A DNA stretch of 32,327 nucleotides, from contig PPDH01000044.1 in the NCBI GenBank assembly GCA_002899765.1, positions 24,243 through 56,569 of the forward strand, in the 5' to 3' direction. The stretch's first letter is position 1. Every line of letters begins with the position of its first letter. Under the pieces are notes generated by a model, which searched no databases, was not told the origin of the DNA, and saw only the letters and a list, made by a program, of their open reading frames with translations. A program made the translations under genes and the position numbers. Source of the stretch: Sulfurimonas sp. (GTDB lineage Bacteria; Campylobacterota; Campylobacteria; Campylobacterales; Sulfurimonadaceae). Positions 18,400 to 26,089 of this stretch are shown in pieces.

Positions 18400-19644
18400 T
18401 TATGCTATTTGTTTGGAGTGTTTTTTTATATATACAGGAGATTCCCCGTTTTCAATAACTGCTTTTGTTATTAGAACCTCGTATCCGCTGTATTCAGGTA
18501 ACTCATACATGATATCTATCATGTTTTCTTCCAAAATTGCACGAAGACCGCGAGCACCGGTTTTTCTTTTTATTGATTTTACGTCAATAGCTCTCAGTGC
18601 ATCCTCTTCAAAATTTAGTTCAACATTGTCAATAGAGAAGAGTTTTTTATACTGTTTGATAATTGAGTTTTTAGGTTCCGTTAAAATGCGTACCATGTCA
18701 TCTTCAGTAATCTCGTTTAGCGACGCTATGATAGGAAGACGACATACAAGTTCCGGGATAAGACCGTAGCTAACAAGATCATCAGGCTCAACAATGTCAT
18801 AGCTTAGTTTTTGCTCATTTTTGCTTTTTTTCTCATGGCCGAATCCTAAAATATTTTCGCCTTGTTTTCTTTTTAGTATCTCATCAAGACCGTCAAATGC
18901 ACCGCCGCAGATAAATAAAATACCGGTTGTATCTATTGCTATAAACTCTTGATTTGGATGTTTTCTACCGCCCTTTGGAGGGATATTTACGACAGCTCCC
19001 TCTATAATTTTCAAAAGTGCCTGTTGAACACCTTCTCCCGATACGTCACGTGTGATAGAGCGATTTTCGCTCATACGGGAAATCTTATCTATTTCATCTA
19101 TGAAAACTATTCCCTTTTGTGCTTTTTGTACATCGCCCTCAGCCGCTTGAAGAAGCTTTGTTAAAATATTTTCAACGTCCTCTCCGACATATCCTGCTTC
19201 AGTAAGGCTTGTAGCATCCGCTATGGCAATAGGAACATTTAGTACTCTGGCGATTGTTTGTGCCATAAGAGTTTTTCCGCTACCCGTAGGACCTATAAGA
19301 AGTATGTTTGATTTTGAAATTTCAGTATCATCATCTTCAGGGTTTTGGTTATTGAAAATTCTTTTATAGTGGTTGTAAACCGCAACACTAAGAAGTTTTC
19401 TTGCGCGCTCCTGCCCTATAATATACTCTGCTAAAAAGTTGTTCAGCTCTTTTGGAGTCATTAGTTTGCTAACGGAGTCAATTAACTCATCGTTTTTTGA
19501 AGATGAAGATTCGTTTTCATCTCCAAACATTATCTTATAAGCAGAAATTACACAGTTCTTGCAAATATATACACCGTTTCCTGCGATTAAAGGGTTCGCG
19601 TCACTCTCTCCTGCACCGCAAAAACTACATGCTCTATGAATCAT
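18400..19644 (-). CDS. clpX: ATP-dependent Clp protease ATP-binding subunit ClpX
   Basis: AAA+ unfoldase that recognises substrates and feeds them to ClpP. It has 414 residues. The N-terminal zinc finger uses Cys6, Cys9, Cys28 and Cys31. Walker A GPTGSGKT is at 118-125, the pore loop GYVGED at about 151-156, and Walker B IVFIDEID at about 179-186. [15 protein letters not shown], the sensor-2 region, lies near the C-terminus. GAGG about eight bases before the ATG is the ribosome site. The ATG overlaps the stop of a possible 37-residue ORF by 4 bp. Placement between lpxA and mreB matches the campylobacterial gene order I recall. Confidence 0.97.
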   Translation of the reverse strand: MIHRACSFCGAGESDANPLIAGNGVYICKNCVISAYKIMFGDENESSSSKNDELIDSVSKLMTPKELNNFLAEYIIGQERARKLLSVAVYNHYKRIFNNQNPEDDDTEISKSNILLIGPTGSGKTLMAQTIARVLNVPIAIADATSLTEAGYVGEDVENILTKLLQAAEGDVQKAQKGIVFIDEIDKISRMSENRSITRDVSGEGVQQALLKIIEGAVVNIPPKGGRKHPNQEFIAIDTTGILFICGGAFDGLDEILKRKQGENILGFGHEKKSKNEQKLSYDIVEPDDLVSYGLIPELVCRLPIIASLNEITEDDMVRILTEPKNSIIKQYKKLFSIDNVELNFEEDALRAIDVKSIKRKTGARGLRAILEENMIDIMYELPEYSGYEVLITKAVIENGESPVYIKKHSKQIA

Positions 19645-19754
19645 ACATTTTTCCTCTTACTTATTATTACGGCAGCGGAAGTAATTCCGTCGCCTACGTT
19701 AACACTTGGTTCTCTTTGGCAGAGAGCCCAAAGCACTTGTGCTTTTTTAGTCAT
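19641..19754 (-). CDS. Possible 37-residue ORF coupling lpxA to clpX
   Basis: An ATG at 19754, inside the last codons of lpxA in another frame, opens a 37-codon frame (beginning [16 protein letters not shown], ending IISKRKNV). Its TGA overlaps the clpX ATG by 4 bp. It starts 8 bases before the lpxA stop has been read and bridges the whole 102-bp gap. The layout suits a small coupled protein or a leader that delivers ribosomes to clpX. I know no homolog and it could be a chance frame. The same stretch contains the hairpin AAAGCA/TGCTTT at about 19735-19750. Confidence 0.35.
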   Translation of the reverse strand: MTKKAQVLWALCQREPSVNVGDGITSAAVIISKRKNV

Positions 19755-20538
19755 CAGTTTTCTTTCTTTCATATGGGATTCCGCGTTTTGTTTTAAGAAT
19801 AAAGTTGCAAAGAGTTTGAACATGATGGTTTTTAGTTTTTTCAATCAACTCGTTTGCAACGTCTTTTAATGGTTTTCCTGCTTCAAAGAGATCTCTGTAA
19901 GCGGACTTTAGCTCATCGATATCTTCACGGCTTAAATTTCTTCTAAGCCCTGTAAGATTAAGACCTCTAAGCGTTGCACGATTTCCCTCTGCCATGCAAA
20001 ATGGCGGAACATCCTGTGCTAAAGCGGAAGCTCCTGCTACCATCGCATAATCGCCGATATGAACAAACTGGTGGATAGGCGTCATCCCGCCAATAACTGC
20101 ATAATCTCCCATCTCTACATGTCCTGCTAAAGTTGCAGCATTTGCCAAAATACAGTGATTGCCGATGATTACGTCATGACCGATATGTACATAGCCCATA
20201 AAAAGATTATGAGAACCGATAATTGTTTTACCGCCGCCGCCTTTTGTGCCGGGGTTAAAGAGGGTAAATTATCTGATTTTATTGTTGTCGCCGATTATAA
20301 GTTCTACGTCTTCGCCTGCAAATTTAAGGTCTTGCGGAGCCGAACCGATTACCGCATGTGAAAATATATGGTTATTTTTACCTATAGTTGTTTTTCCGTA
20401 AACAGAACTGTTTTGCTCTATTTTTGTACCCTCACCGATAGTGGTGGCTCCAGAGATGAAACAGTACGGTCCTATCTCAACATTATCGCCGATAACTGCA
20501 CCGTCTTCAATAATTGCCAGGGGAGAAATTTTATTCAA
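19747..20538 (-). pseudogene. lpxA: UDP-N-acetylglucosamine acyltransferase LpxA with one in-frame stop
   Basis: First enzyme of lipid A synthesis, transferring an acyl chain from ACP to UDP-GlcNAc. The frame runs 263 codons, almost the E. coli length. A TAA at 20269-20271 replaces codon 90, within GDNNKIR-stop-FTLFNPGT; family members have Glu here, so GAA to TAA is a single base change. Left-handed beta-helix hexapeptides occur on both sides ([36 protein letters not shown]). The His of GHDVIIGN and the C-terminal helical region are in the downstream piece. LpxA is normally essential, so sequencing error, suppression, reinitiation or another copy must be considered. Confidence 0.85.
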
Positions 20539-20553
20539 TGATTTACCTTTTTT

Positions 20554-21003
20554 TTACTTGTCAACAATCATGGCTTTTAGTTCAGCTTCAGAAACTAAAA
20601 CATTCTCAACATACGCTTTAGCGTCAAGTACCCAGATTTGACCTTTGTTTTTTATAACACTAATGCGGTACTCAAGTCTGTCGCCCGGCTTTACGGGAGT
20701 GCGGAACTTTGCTTTGTCGATGCTCATAAAATAGACGACTTTGTTTGCAACCTCTTCTTCGGTCATATTGCCCATGCTTTTAAATGCCAATATACCGCCT
20801 GCTTGTGCCATTCCTTCTAAAATCATAACACCGGGATAGATTGGATGACCGGGAAAATGACCTTGAAATACGTTATCGCCTATAGTTACATTTTTAAACC
20901 CGACAAGAGATTCTCTCTCTTTAATCTCGGTAACTCTGTCAAGAAGTAAAAAAGGGTAACGGTGAGGTATAATTTTTTGAATTTCCACAACATCCATAAT
21001 CAT
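20554..21003 (-). CDS. fabZ: 3-hydroxyacyl-ACP dehydratase FabZ
   Basis: Dehydrates 3-hydroxyacyl-ACP in fatty acid elongation and competes with LpxA for its substrate. It has 149 residues in a single hot-dog fold. The signature [13 protein letters not shown] is at about 10-22. The active-site stretch [20 protein letters not shown], at about 48-67, carries the catalytic His and Glu. AAGG lies about nine bases before ATG 21003. The lpxA start follows its stop by 15 bases. fabZ-lpxA adjacency is widespread and fits shared control of lipid A and fatty acid flux. Confidence 0.96.
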   Translation of the reverse strand: MIMDVVEIQKIIPHRYPFLLLDRVTEIKERESLVGFKNVTIGDNVFQGHFPGHPIYPGVMILEGMAQAGGILAFKSMGNMTEEEVANKVVYFMSIDKAKFRTPVKPGDRLEYRISVIKNKGQIWVLDAKAYVENVLVSEAELKAMIVDK

Positions 21004-21054
21004 CAGTAAAACCTTTGTAATTTAATAAATTCGGCTATTTTAGCAAATAAAAGA

Positions 21055-22137
21055 TTATATAATGATTAGTTTTTCTCTGGTGTCTTCATAAATTTTTGCA
21101 TTAAGTTCTATAGTAAGTTTTGTTTGAGGTATTTTTTCTACAATAATAATCGGGCTTAAATTGTAATGTGTATCTGTTAAAATAGTTCTAAACTTTAGCT
21201 CTTCATCAACAGAGGGCGGATTAAATAGCAGTTCATTTACGCTTTTGTATTTAAAGTTACATGTAGAGTTGAAAAATTCCAAAGTTACAAACATGATCTC
21301 TTCGCGGTTAAAATAGCCTACGTTATTGCGAGAAAACTCCACTTTCCCCTCTGCTTTTTTTCTTGGGAGAGTAGAGTAAAAAAGTGCGTAAGAAGGGATA
21401 ATTTCTGTTTTTGCAGAAACTATTTTGTGGCTGAATTGGCGATAGTTTAAAAATTTCTCTTTAATGATTTTATAGGCTATGTTTTTCTCTTCAAGCTCGT
21501 TGCGGTAAGTGTACATGTCAAGTCTCTCTTGGATAGAAGAGGGGAGTATTTGGTTTGAGAGGGGAGAGAACATCTCATCCATAAGACGATGCTGCTGTTC
21601 TCGCTGTATGGTCAGTCCGTAGATACATCCACAGTAGTCTTGGCGGTAGAGCTGCTCCTCTTTCGTTACGCGGCTCTGCTCCTGAGTTCCGCCGTTTGTT
21701 CTATAATCATATGCAATAAATTCGATGCCATGTTTTTGAAAAAAAATATCGCCGCTTCGTTTGAGCTGCTCTTGTGATTTTAAAGGGCTTACAAGAAGTG
21801 TGGTCGTGAAGCTTTTTTCGCCTAGTTCAAGAGCTTTTTGCGCACTTCTCTCAAACCTTTTATCAAAACAGACTTCGCATCTTTTACCCTTTTCAGGCTC
21901 ATTTTGTAAACCTCTTACCGCTTCCATCCACGCTTCAAAATCATACTCTCCCTCAAGGAGTTCAATGCCCAGTTTTTTGCATGAGCGTTTTACGTCAAGC
22001 AGGCGAAGCTGATACTCTGAATAGGGATGAATATTCGGGTCGTAGAAGAAGCCGATAAGCTTCTCATTGGGGTAGTCATGCTGCAGCTTTTGTAAGAAAA
22101 AATGTGAATCAACGCTGCAGCAGATGTGTACTAACAT
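21055..22137 (-). CDS. queH: Epoxyqueuosine reductase QueH with C-terminal extension
   Basis: Reduces epoxyqueuosine to queuosine in tRNA as the non-cobalamin alternative to QueG. The metal-binding signatures are intact: HICCSVDS (adjacent Cys pair, residues 4-11), a GKRCEVCFDKR CxxC motif at about 83-93, and YRQDYCGCIYGL with a CxC pair at about 164-175. The catalytic domain ends near residue 190. A further 170 residues or so (from LSNQILPSSIQERLDMY) are not part of minimal QueH; they look soluble and mixed alpha/beta, and I cannot assign them. The ATG directly follows the cyclophilin stop (TAAATG). Confidence 0.88.
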   Translation of the reverse strand: MLVHICCSVDSHFFLQKLQHDYPNEKLIGFFYDPNIHPYSEYQLRLLDVKRSCKKLGIELLEGEYDFEAWMEAVRGLQNEPEKGKRCEVCFDKRFERSAQKALELGEKSFTTTLLVSPLKSQEQLKRSGDIFFQKHGIEFIAYDYRTNGGTQEQSRVTKEEQLYRQDYCGCIYGLTIQREQQHRLMDEMFSPLSNQILPSSIQERLDMYTYRNELEEKNIAYKIIKEKFLNYRQFSHKIVSAKTEIIPSYALFYSTLPRKKAEGKVEFSRNNVGYFNREEIMFVTLEFFNSTCNFKYKSVNELLFNPPSVDEELKFRTILTDTHYNLSPIIIVEKIPQTKLTIELNAKIYEDTREKLIII

Positions 22138-22638
22138 TTACTTTGTTTCAAAAATCTCGATTGAGTTAATCGTGTCTTGACCTTTGATGCTGTCAAGAAC
22201 GGCAAAACTCTCAGCGTCATCTTTTTCTATCGTTCCAAACACAGTGTGAACACCGTCAAGGTGAGGAGTTGCGACAAATGTGATAAAGAACTGACTTCCG
22301 CCCGTATTTGGTCCTGCATGAGCCATAGATAAAGCTCCTCTTTTATGTTTTGTAACATTTGTTTTTGTCTCACATGCGATTGCCCAGTCAGGTCCGCCCG
22401 TTCCTGTTCCTTGAGGACAGCCGCCTTGTGCCATAAAACCCGGAATTACACGATGAAAACTAAGGTTGTTATAAAATCCCGACTCGGCAAGATGCGCAAA
22501 GTTTGCAACAGTGTTTGGAGCTTCTTCAGGAAGTAATTTTATCCAGATATCGCCTTTGCTTGTAGCTATCTTTGCCCACTGTAGTTTATTTAACTCTTCA
22601 GCACTTAAATCGTATGTTTTTAGTTTTCTGCCAAACAT
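22138..22638 (-). CDS. Cyclophilin-type peptidyl-prolyl cis-trans isomerase
   Basis: Catalyses proline isomerisation during folding. It has 166 residues and no signal peptide, so it is probably cytoplasmic (PpiB-like). The catalytic and binding segment [13 protein letters not shown] (about 60-72) is intact, followed by [20 protein letters not shown] and [12 protein letters not shown]. It starts the long minus-strand block. AAGGG precedes the ATG. A -10 box at 22779-22784 would give a leader of about 130 bases that contains the second hairpin-plus-tail repeat. Confidence 0.92.
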   Translation of the reverse strand: MFGRKLKTYDLSAEELNKLQWAKIATSKGDIWIKLLPEEAPNTVANFAHLAESGFYNNLSFHRVIPGFMAQGGCPQGTGTGGPDWAIACETKTNVTKHKRGALSMAHAGPNTGGSQFFITFVATPHLDGVHTVFGTIEKDDAESFAVLDSIKGQDTINSIEIFETK

Positions 22639-22664
22639 TTTTACCCTTTTTTATTTTTTTTATA

Positions 22665-22723
22665 AGCCAATCTGAGCAAAACTAAGATTGGCTGCGCTAG
22701 CCGCTATGGCACTAAAGTTTGCC
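22665..22723. repeat. Hairpin-plus-tail repeat, copy 2
   Basis: AGCCAATCT (22665-22673) pairs with AGATTGGCT (22685-22693) around a loop with GAGCAAAA. A tail with CCGCTATGG (22701-22709) follows. Compared with copy 1 (10594-10650), the stem bases differ but pair, while loop and tail are conserved with mostly transition differences. It lies in the presumed cyclophilin mRNA leader and upstream of the divergent histidine kinase gene. Confidence 0.65.
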
Positions 22724-22744
22724 TCTTGCGAGTCAGAGAAGTTC

Positions 22745-22784
22745 TTGCATTTTTGCAATAACTTTAAAATTTTTTGTAATTATA
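22745..22784 (-). promoter_or_regulatory. Likely promoter of the minus-strand block, with small palindrome
   Basis: On the minus strand, TATAAT at 22779-22784 is a good -10 match about 140 bases before the cyclophilin ATG. Just downstream lies the palindrome TTGCA-TTTT-TGCAA (22745-22758 on the plus strand), which would be in the transcript leader or act as a protein site. The surrounding A/T-rich periodic sequence fits campylobacterial promoters. Confidence 0.45.
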
Positions 22785-22828
22785 GTGAAATATTTTAAAT
22801 AAAAGTTTTATTAAAAAATAAATGAGTG

Positions 22829-22834
22829 TATAAT
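22829..22834 (+). promoter_or_regulatory. TATAAT -10 box just before the histidine kinase gene
   Basis: TATAAT at 22829-22834, preceded by GAGTG, ends seven bases before the ATG at 22842. Transcription from this box would begin almost at the start codon, so the mRNA may be leaderless. No Shine-Dalgarno sequence at normal spacing is visible. Confidence 0.45.
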
Positions 22835-22841
22835 TTTGAGT

Positions 22842-24059
22842 ATGAGAATTAAATCACTATTTCAAAACATGACGATAAAGCAGGCAGATATTTTTACCAT
22901 CACGGTTATATTTCTGCTTAGTATAGTTTTTGTCACTCTCTTTGTCGATGAGATGTACAATGATTATGAGAGGGCACTTGAGAAAAGCTCGCTTTTAAAG
23001 AGTGAAAATCTTGTAGATTCTAAATATGTAGAAGAGAATAAAAAAAAGTTAAAGTCACTTTTGGTAAGAACCGCTCTTGCCGTTGTTACGCTCTCTTTTA
23101 TTCTTTTTGCGATATTCCTTGGAATAAACAATCTCTTTAACAAGTTTTTACAAAGAGATACGCAGACGTTTTTGAACTTTTTTAAAAAAGCAGTCGACCA
23201 TGATGAGGCGATAAACCCCGATACTATATTTTTTCAAGATTTTAAAGATATGGTAGGTTATGCAAATGAGATGGTCAGTAAAATAAATGAGCAAAAAAAG
23301 AGTCTCAAAGAGCTTAACCTTGGGCTTGAAGAGAGGGTTAAGAAAAAAACAGCCGCACTTTTAGAGATTAATAAAAATCTAGAGGAGCAGAAGACCTTTT
23401 CTCAGGATTTGCTAAGAGCGCAAAAAGAGTTTTTACGCTATACGGTACATGAGACAAACACCCCTCTGAGCGTTATTCTGACTAGTATGGAGCTTTACTT
23501 GATGAATCATCCAAAAGAGCGGCAACTCTCTAAAATAGAGGCTGCGGCAAAAAATATTTTCAGCATTTATGATGATTTGAGCTATCTTGTTAAAAAAGAC
23601 CATATCGAGTATAAAAAAACTCCGATACATCTCAATAATTTTTTAAACAGCAGAATAGATTTTTTTAGAGATGTCGCAGAGTTTTCGCGTATAACATTTG
23701 AGTATATTCCCTTACATGAAGAGTTACATGTATATTTTAACGAGACAAAACTTCAAAGGATAATAGACAACACTTTGACAAATGCGATTAAATATACGCT
23801 GCCAAATGAGACTGTGTATGTAAAACTCTTAAAAAAAGGAGCATTTTTAGAGTTTTTAGTAAGCAGCAAATCAAAAATTATACAAGACACCGATAAAGTT
23901 TTTGAAGCGTACTATAGAGAAGAGAAAGGAAGAGACGGTTTTGGACTCGGGCTTAGACTTGTAAAGAGTATATGTGATGAAGAGAAAGTGGAGGTCGGCG
24001 TTGTCTCAAGCGACTCTATGACAACATTCAGCTATAAGTTTAAGTTAATGGGAGATTGA
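22842..24059 (+). CDS. Membrane sensor histidine kinase
   Basis: Sensor kinase of 405 residues paired with the response regulator that follows. Two membrane helices (about 16-35 and 76-96) enclose a short periplasmic loop of about 40 residues. A cytoplasmic linker and coiled coil (about 145-195) lead to the H-box VHETNTPLS with the phosphorylated His at about 203. The N-box DNTLTNAIKYT is at about 309-319, and the G-box GRDGFGLGLRLVKSI at about 363-377. ATG 22842 is preferred to the TTG at 22836, which overlaps the flank of the -10 box. The stop overlaps the regulator's ATG by one base. The signal is unknown; the small periplasmic loop argues against a large ligand domain. Confidence 0.9.
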   Translation: MRIKSLFQNMTIKQADIFTITVIFLLSIVFVTLFVDEMYNDYERALEKSSLLKSENLVDSKYVEENKKKLKSLLVRTALAVVTLSFILFAIFLGINNLFNKFLQRDTQTFLNFFKKAVDHDEAINPDTIFFQDFKDMVGYANEMVSKINEQKKSLKELNLGLEERVKKKTAALLEINKNLEEQKTFSQDLLRAQKEFLRYTVHETNTPLSVILTSMELYLMNHPKERQLSKIEAAAKNIFSIYDDLSYLVKKDHIEYKKTPIHLNNFLNSRIDFFRDVAEFSRITFEYIPLHEELHVYFNETKLQRIIDNTLTNAIKYTLPNETVYVKLLKKGAFLEFLVSSKSKIIQDTDKVFEAYYREEKGRDGFGLGLRLVKSICDEEKVEVGVVSSDSMTTFSYKFKLMGD

Positions 24060-24715
24060 TGAAGATACTGCTTTTGGAAGATGAGGTAATGCTTAATGAA
24101 TCAATATGCGAATATCTTCAGAGCGAAGGACATCAGGTAGAGAGCTTCTTTAATGGGATTGAAGCATTGGAAGCTATAAAAGATAATGCGTATGATTTGC
24201 TGATTTTAGACATCACAGTTCCTGGGCTTGACGGTCTGACTTTTTTAGAGAAGATTCATGAACTAAAGATACATGTACCTGCGATTTATATAAGCGCTCT
24301 AGTTGACATAGAGGATATTTCGCGCGCGTATGATTTAGGATGTAACGATTACCTAAAAAAACCGTTTCATCTAAAAGAGCTCTCGCTTAGAGTAAACAGA
24401 GTCAAAATCCTAGACACCACGCCAATAGTGCATCTCAGGCTCTCAAAAAACTACAGCTACGACCAAGAACACTCAACGCTGCTCTTTAACCAAGAGACGC
24501 AGATACTCACCAAAAGACAGTCTCAAATCATAGACCTGCTCTCAAGAAACCGCGGACGCATAGTAGATTTTGAACAGTTTCAAAACTACGTATGGAGCGA
24601 GCAGATAGTAGACAACGCAACCATCCGAGCCGAAATAAACCGCCTCAAAAAAAACCTAAAAGAGGACTTCATAATCAACGTCCGCGGGATGGGGTACATG
24701 ATAGACAAACCATAG
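24059..24715 (+). CDS. OmpR-family response regulator, 3' end used as integration site
   Basis: Two-domain regulator of 218 residues. The receiver domain has acidic residues in LLLEDE (about 4-9), the phospho-acceptor Asp at about 51 in LLILDITVPG, and the conserved Lys in YLKKPF near 102. The C-terminal winged helix (about 130-218) includes LTKRQSQIIDLL and a closing VRGMGYMIDKP. ATG 24059 has GGGAG at 24050-24054 and overlaps the kinase stop (TGATG). The last codons (ATG ATA GAC AAA CCA TA) are also the 17-bp repeat at 28340-28356, so the integrated element begins at its stop codon and leaves the protein intact. Confidence 0.92.
   Translation: MKILLLEDEVMLNESICEYLQSEGHQVESFFNGIEALEAIKDNAYDLLILDITVPGLDGLTFLEKIHELKIHVPAIYISALVDIEDISRAYDLGCNDYLKKPFHLKELSLRVNRVKILDTTPIVHLRLSKNYSYDQEHSTLLFNQETQILTKRQSQIIDLLSRNRGRIVDFEQFQNYVWSEQIVDNATIRAEINRLKKNLKEDFIINVRGMGYMIDKP
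24698..24714. repeat. Left attachment site (17-bp direct repeat)
   Basis: ATGATAGACAAACCATA, identical to 28340-28356. It covers the last five response-regulator codons and two bases of the stop codon. Flanking bases differ on both sides, so 17 bp is the exact match length. Confidence 0.85.
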
Positions 24716-24723
24716 CACCTTAT

Positions 24724-25812
24724 TTACAGGTGTCTAATTGAATTTGTACCGTTTTTGTACCGTTTTTCTAAAAAATCTATTTTCATCTTTTCCTGCTTAG
24801 GTATGTAATGAGTATAAACTTTTAGTGTTATGTCAAGGTTTTTATGTCCTAACATAGACGATACCCAAAGAGAATCAACCTTGTTATTTAACATCATACT
24901 TGCGAAAGTATGTCTAGTGTTATGCAGACTTCTTTTTTGTAAACCTACTTTATCTAAAATCTCTCTGTATATGTTATAAAACAAATAGTTATTAGCATAG
25001 TGAGACACTTTATCTGATTTTGTAAATACAAATCCATTCTGCAATCCAGTTTCTAGCCTTTGAGATTCAAAATATTTTTTAGCCATAGGCAACATCTCTA
25101 TATCTCTATTACTGGATGATGTTTTAGGCTCATTAATGAGACCTTTTGATAGAGTCTTAGATATGGATATTGTTTCTGTTTCAAAATCAATATCACTCCA
25201 TTTTAAAGCTAATATCTCTCCACTTCTTGCACCAGTAAAGAAAGAAATTCCTAAAAAGTTTTTATATTGACCTTTTGCTGATGATAATATCAAATCTATC
25301 TCATCAAGCGTAAAAGGTTTTTGCTCTTTTGGAACTTGATTGAACTTTGGAAGTTTTACAACACTAACGGGATTGGACACTATATCTTCATTTAAGATTG
25401 ATAAATCAAAGAGCTCTTTTAGTATAAACTTAGCACGATTAAGAAGAGTTCTGCTAAAACCCTCATCAGCTATACTTTGAAAAAAATCTTTTATGTGGAT
25501 AGGCTTCACATCTGTAATTTTTTTATCCTCGAAAAATGAGGATATTCTACGAAATGAACTTTCGTAAGTTTTAAGTGTATTTTGCCTTACATTTTTGCTT
25601 TTTTCAAGTATAATTTTGTCTAAGTAATTACTTACTGTAGGTGCTTTATAATCTTGACTAAACCCCAAGTTTTCATCTAAAGCACCGCTTTTAAATCTGT
25701 TAATTATGATGTTTCTATTGACCTTTGTATCTTTCAATTTTGAAGATTTAAATTTATCTCCAACACCATAATATAAGACACCGTTTCTGTTTTTAAATCG
25801 TAGTTTTTTCAT
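24724..25812 (-). CDS. Tyrosine recombinase (integrase) of the element
   Basis: Site-specific recombinase of 362 residues that would integrate and excise the element. An N-terminal arm-binding-like region (about 1-55, rich in Lys) is followed by a core-binding domain (about 58-150) and the catalytic domain. The catalytic residues are Arg196 in GARSGEI, His297 and Arg300 in HNTRH, His323 in LGHKNLDIT, and Tyr333 in KVYTH. The gene ends 9 bp inside the left repeat, the usual place for an integrase. Its last codons contain two copies of the TTTGTACCGT repeat (on the opposite strand). Its start overlaps the HTH gene by 20 bases. Confidence 0.93.
   Translation of the reverse strand: MKKLRFKNRNGVLYYGVGDKFKSSKLKDTKVNRNIIINRFKSGALDENLGFSQDYKAPTVSNYLDKIILEKSKNVRQNTLKTYESSFRRISSFFEDKKITDVKPIHIKDFFQSIADEGFSRTLLNRAKFILKELFDLSILNEDIVSNPVSVVKLPKFNQVPKEQKPFTLDEIDLILSSAKGQYKNFLGISFFTGARSGEILALKWSDIDFETETISISKTLSKGLINEPKTSSSNRDIEMLPMAKKYFESQRLETGLQNGFVFTKSDKVSHYANNYLFYNIYREILDKVGLQKRSLHNTRHTFASMMLNNKVDSLWVSSMLGHKNLDITLKVYTHYIPKQEKMKIDFLEKRYKNGTNSIRHL
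24743..24763. repeat. Left pair of TTTGTACCGT repeats (candidate integrase arm sites)
   Basis: TTTGTACCGT occurs at 24743-24752 and 24754-24763. The same ten bases occur twice, in the same orientation, at 28212-28221 and 28224-28233 near the other end of the element. The spacing of 11-12 bp puts the copies about one helical turn apart. They also encode part of the integrase C-terminus. Confidence 0.6.
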
Positions 25813-26089
25813 ACACCAAACCCTTGTCCAGTTGTAATCTAAACTCTATAATAGATTCTTCTATAAACACAAGTATTTTACCGTTTTTTCGATAAAAATG
25901 CTTACCTTCAATTAGCAAACCAATGCCCATATATCTATTTATCGTGCTTTCTGATTTGTTTAAAAATTTAGCCACTTCTTTTTTAGTAGTTAACGAAGGA
26001 GTGAATTTTTTAAGTCTCTCTTCCATAGCTTCAATCTTGTTTAGCAGCTTTGGGATAAGCTCTAAATTTTCAAATGCTCTTAAATCCAT
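25793..26089 (-). CDS. Helix-turn-helix protein, possible excisionase
   Basis: A 98-residue protein. A coiled-coil-like N-terminus (about 8-28) is followed by a MerR/excisionase-type helix-turn-helix (about 33-75) with TKKEVAKFLNKSESTINRYM and a wing reading FYRKNGKILVF. Small proteins of this type next to integrases often direct excision or regulate the integrase promoter. Its ATG overlaps the Rep stop by one base (TAATG on the minus strand), and its 3' end overlaps the integrase start by 20 bases, so the three genes are coupled. The excisionase role is inferred from position. Confidence 0.75.
   Translation of the reverse strand: MDLRAFENLELIPKLLNKIEAMEERLKKFTPSLTTKKEVAKFLNKSESTINRYMGIGLLIEGKHFYRKNGKILVFIEESIIEFRLQLDKGLVYEKTTI

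Noticed and set aside
19735-19750. Intrinsic terminator on the plus strand (AAAGCA-CTTG-TGCTTT followed by Ts)
   Set aside because: No plus-strand gene is present to terminate here, and on the minus strand the T-tract is absent and coding continues into clpX.
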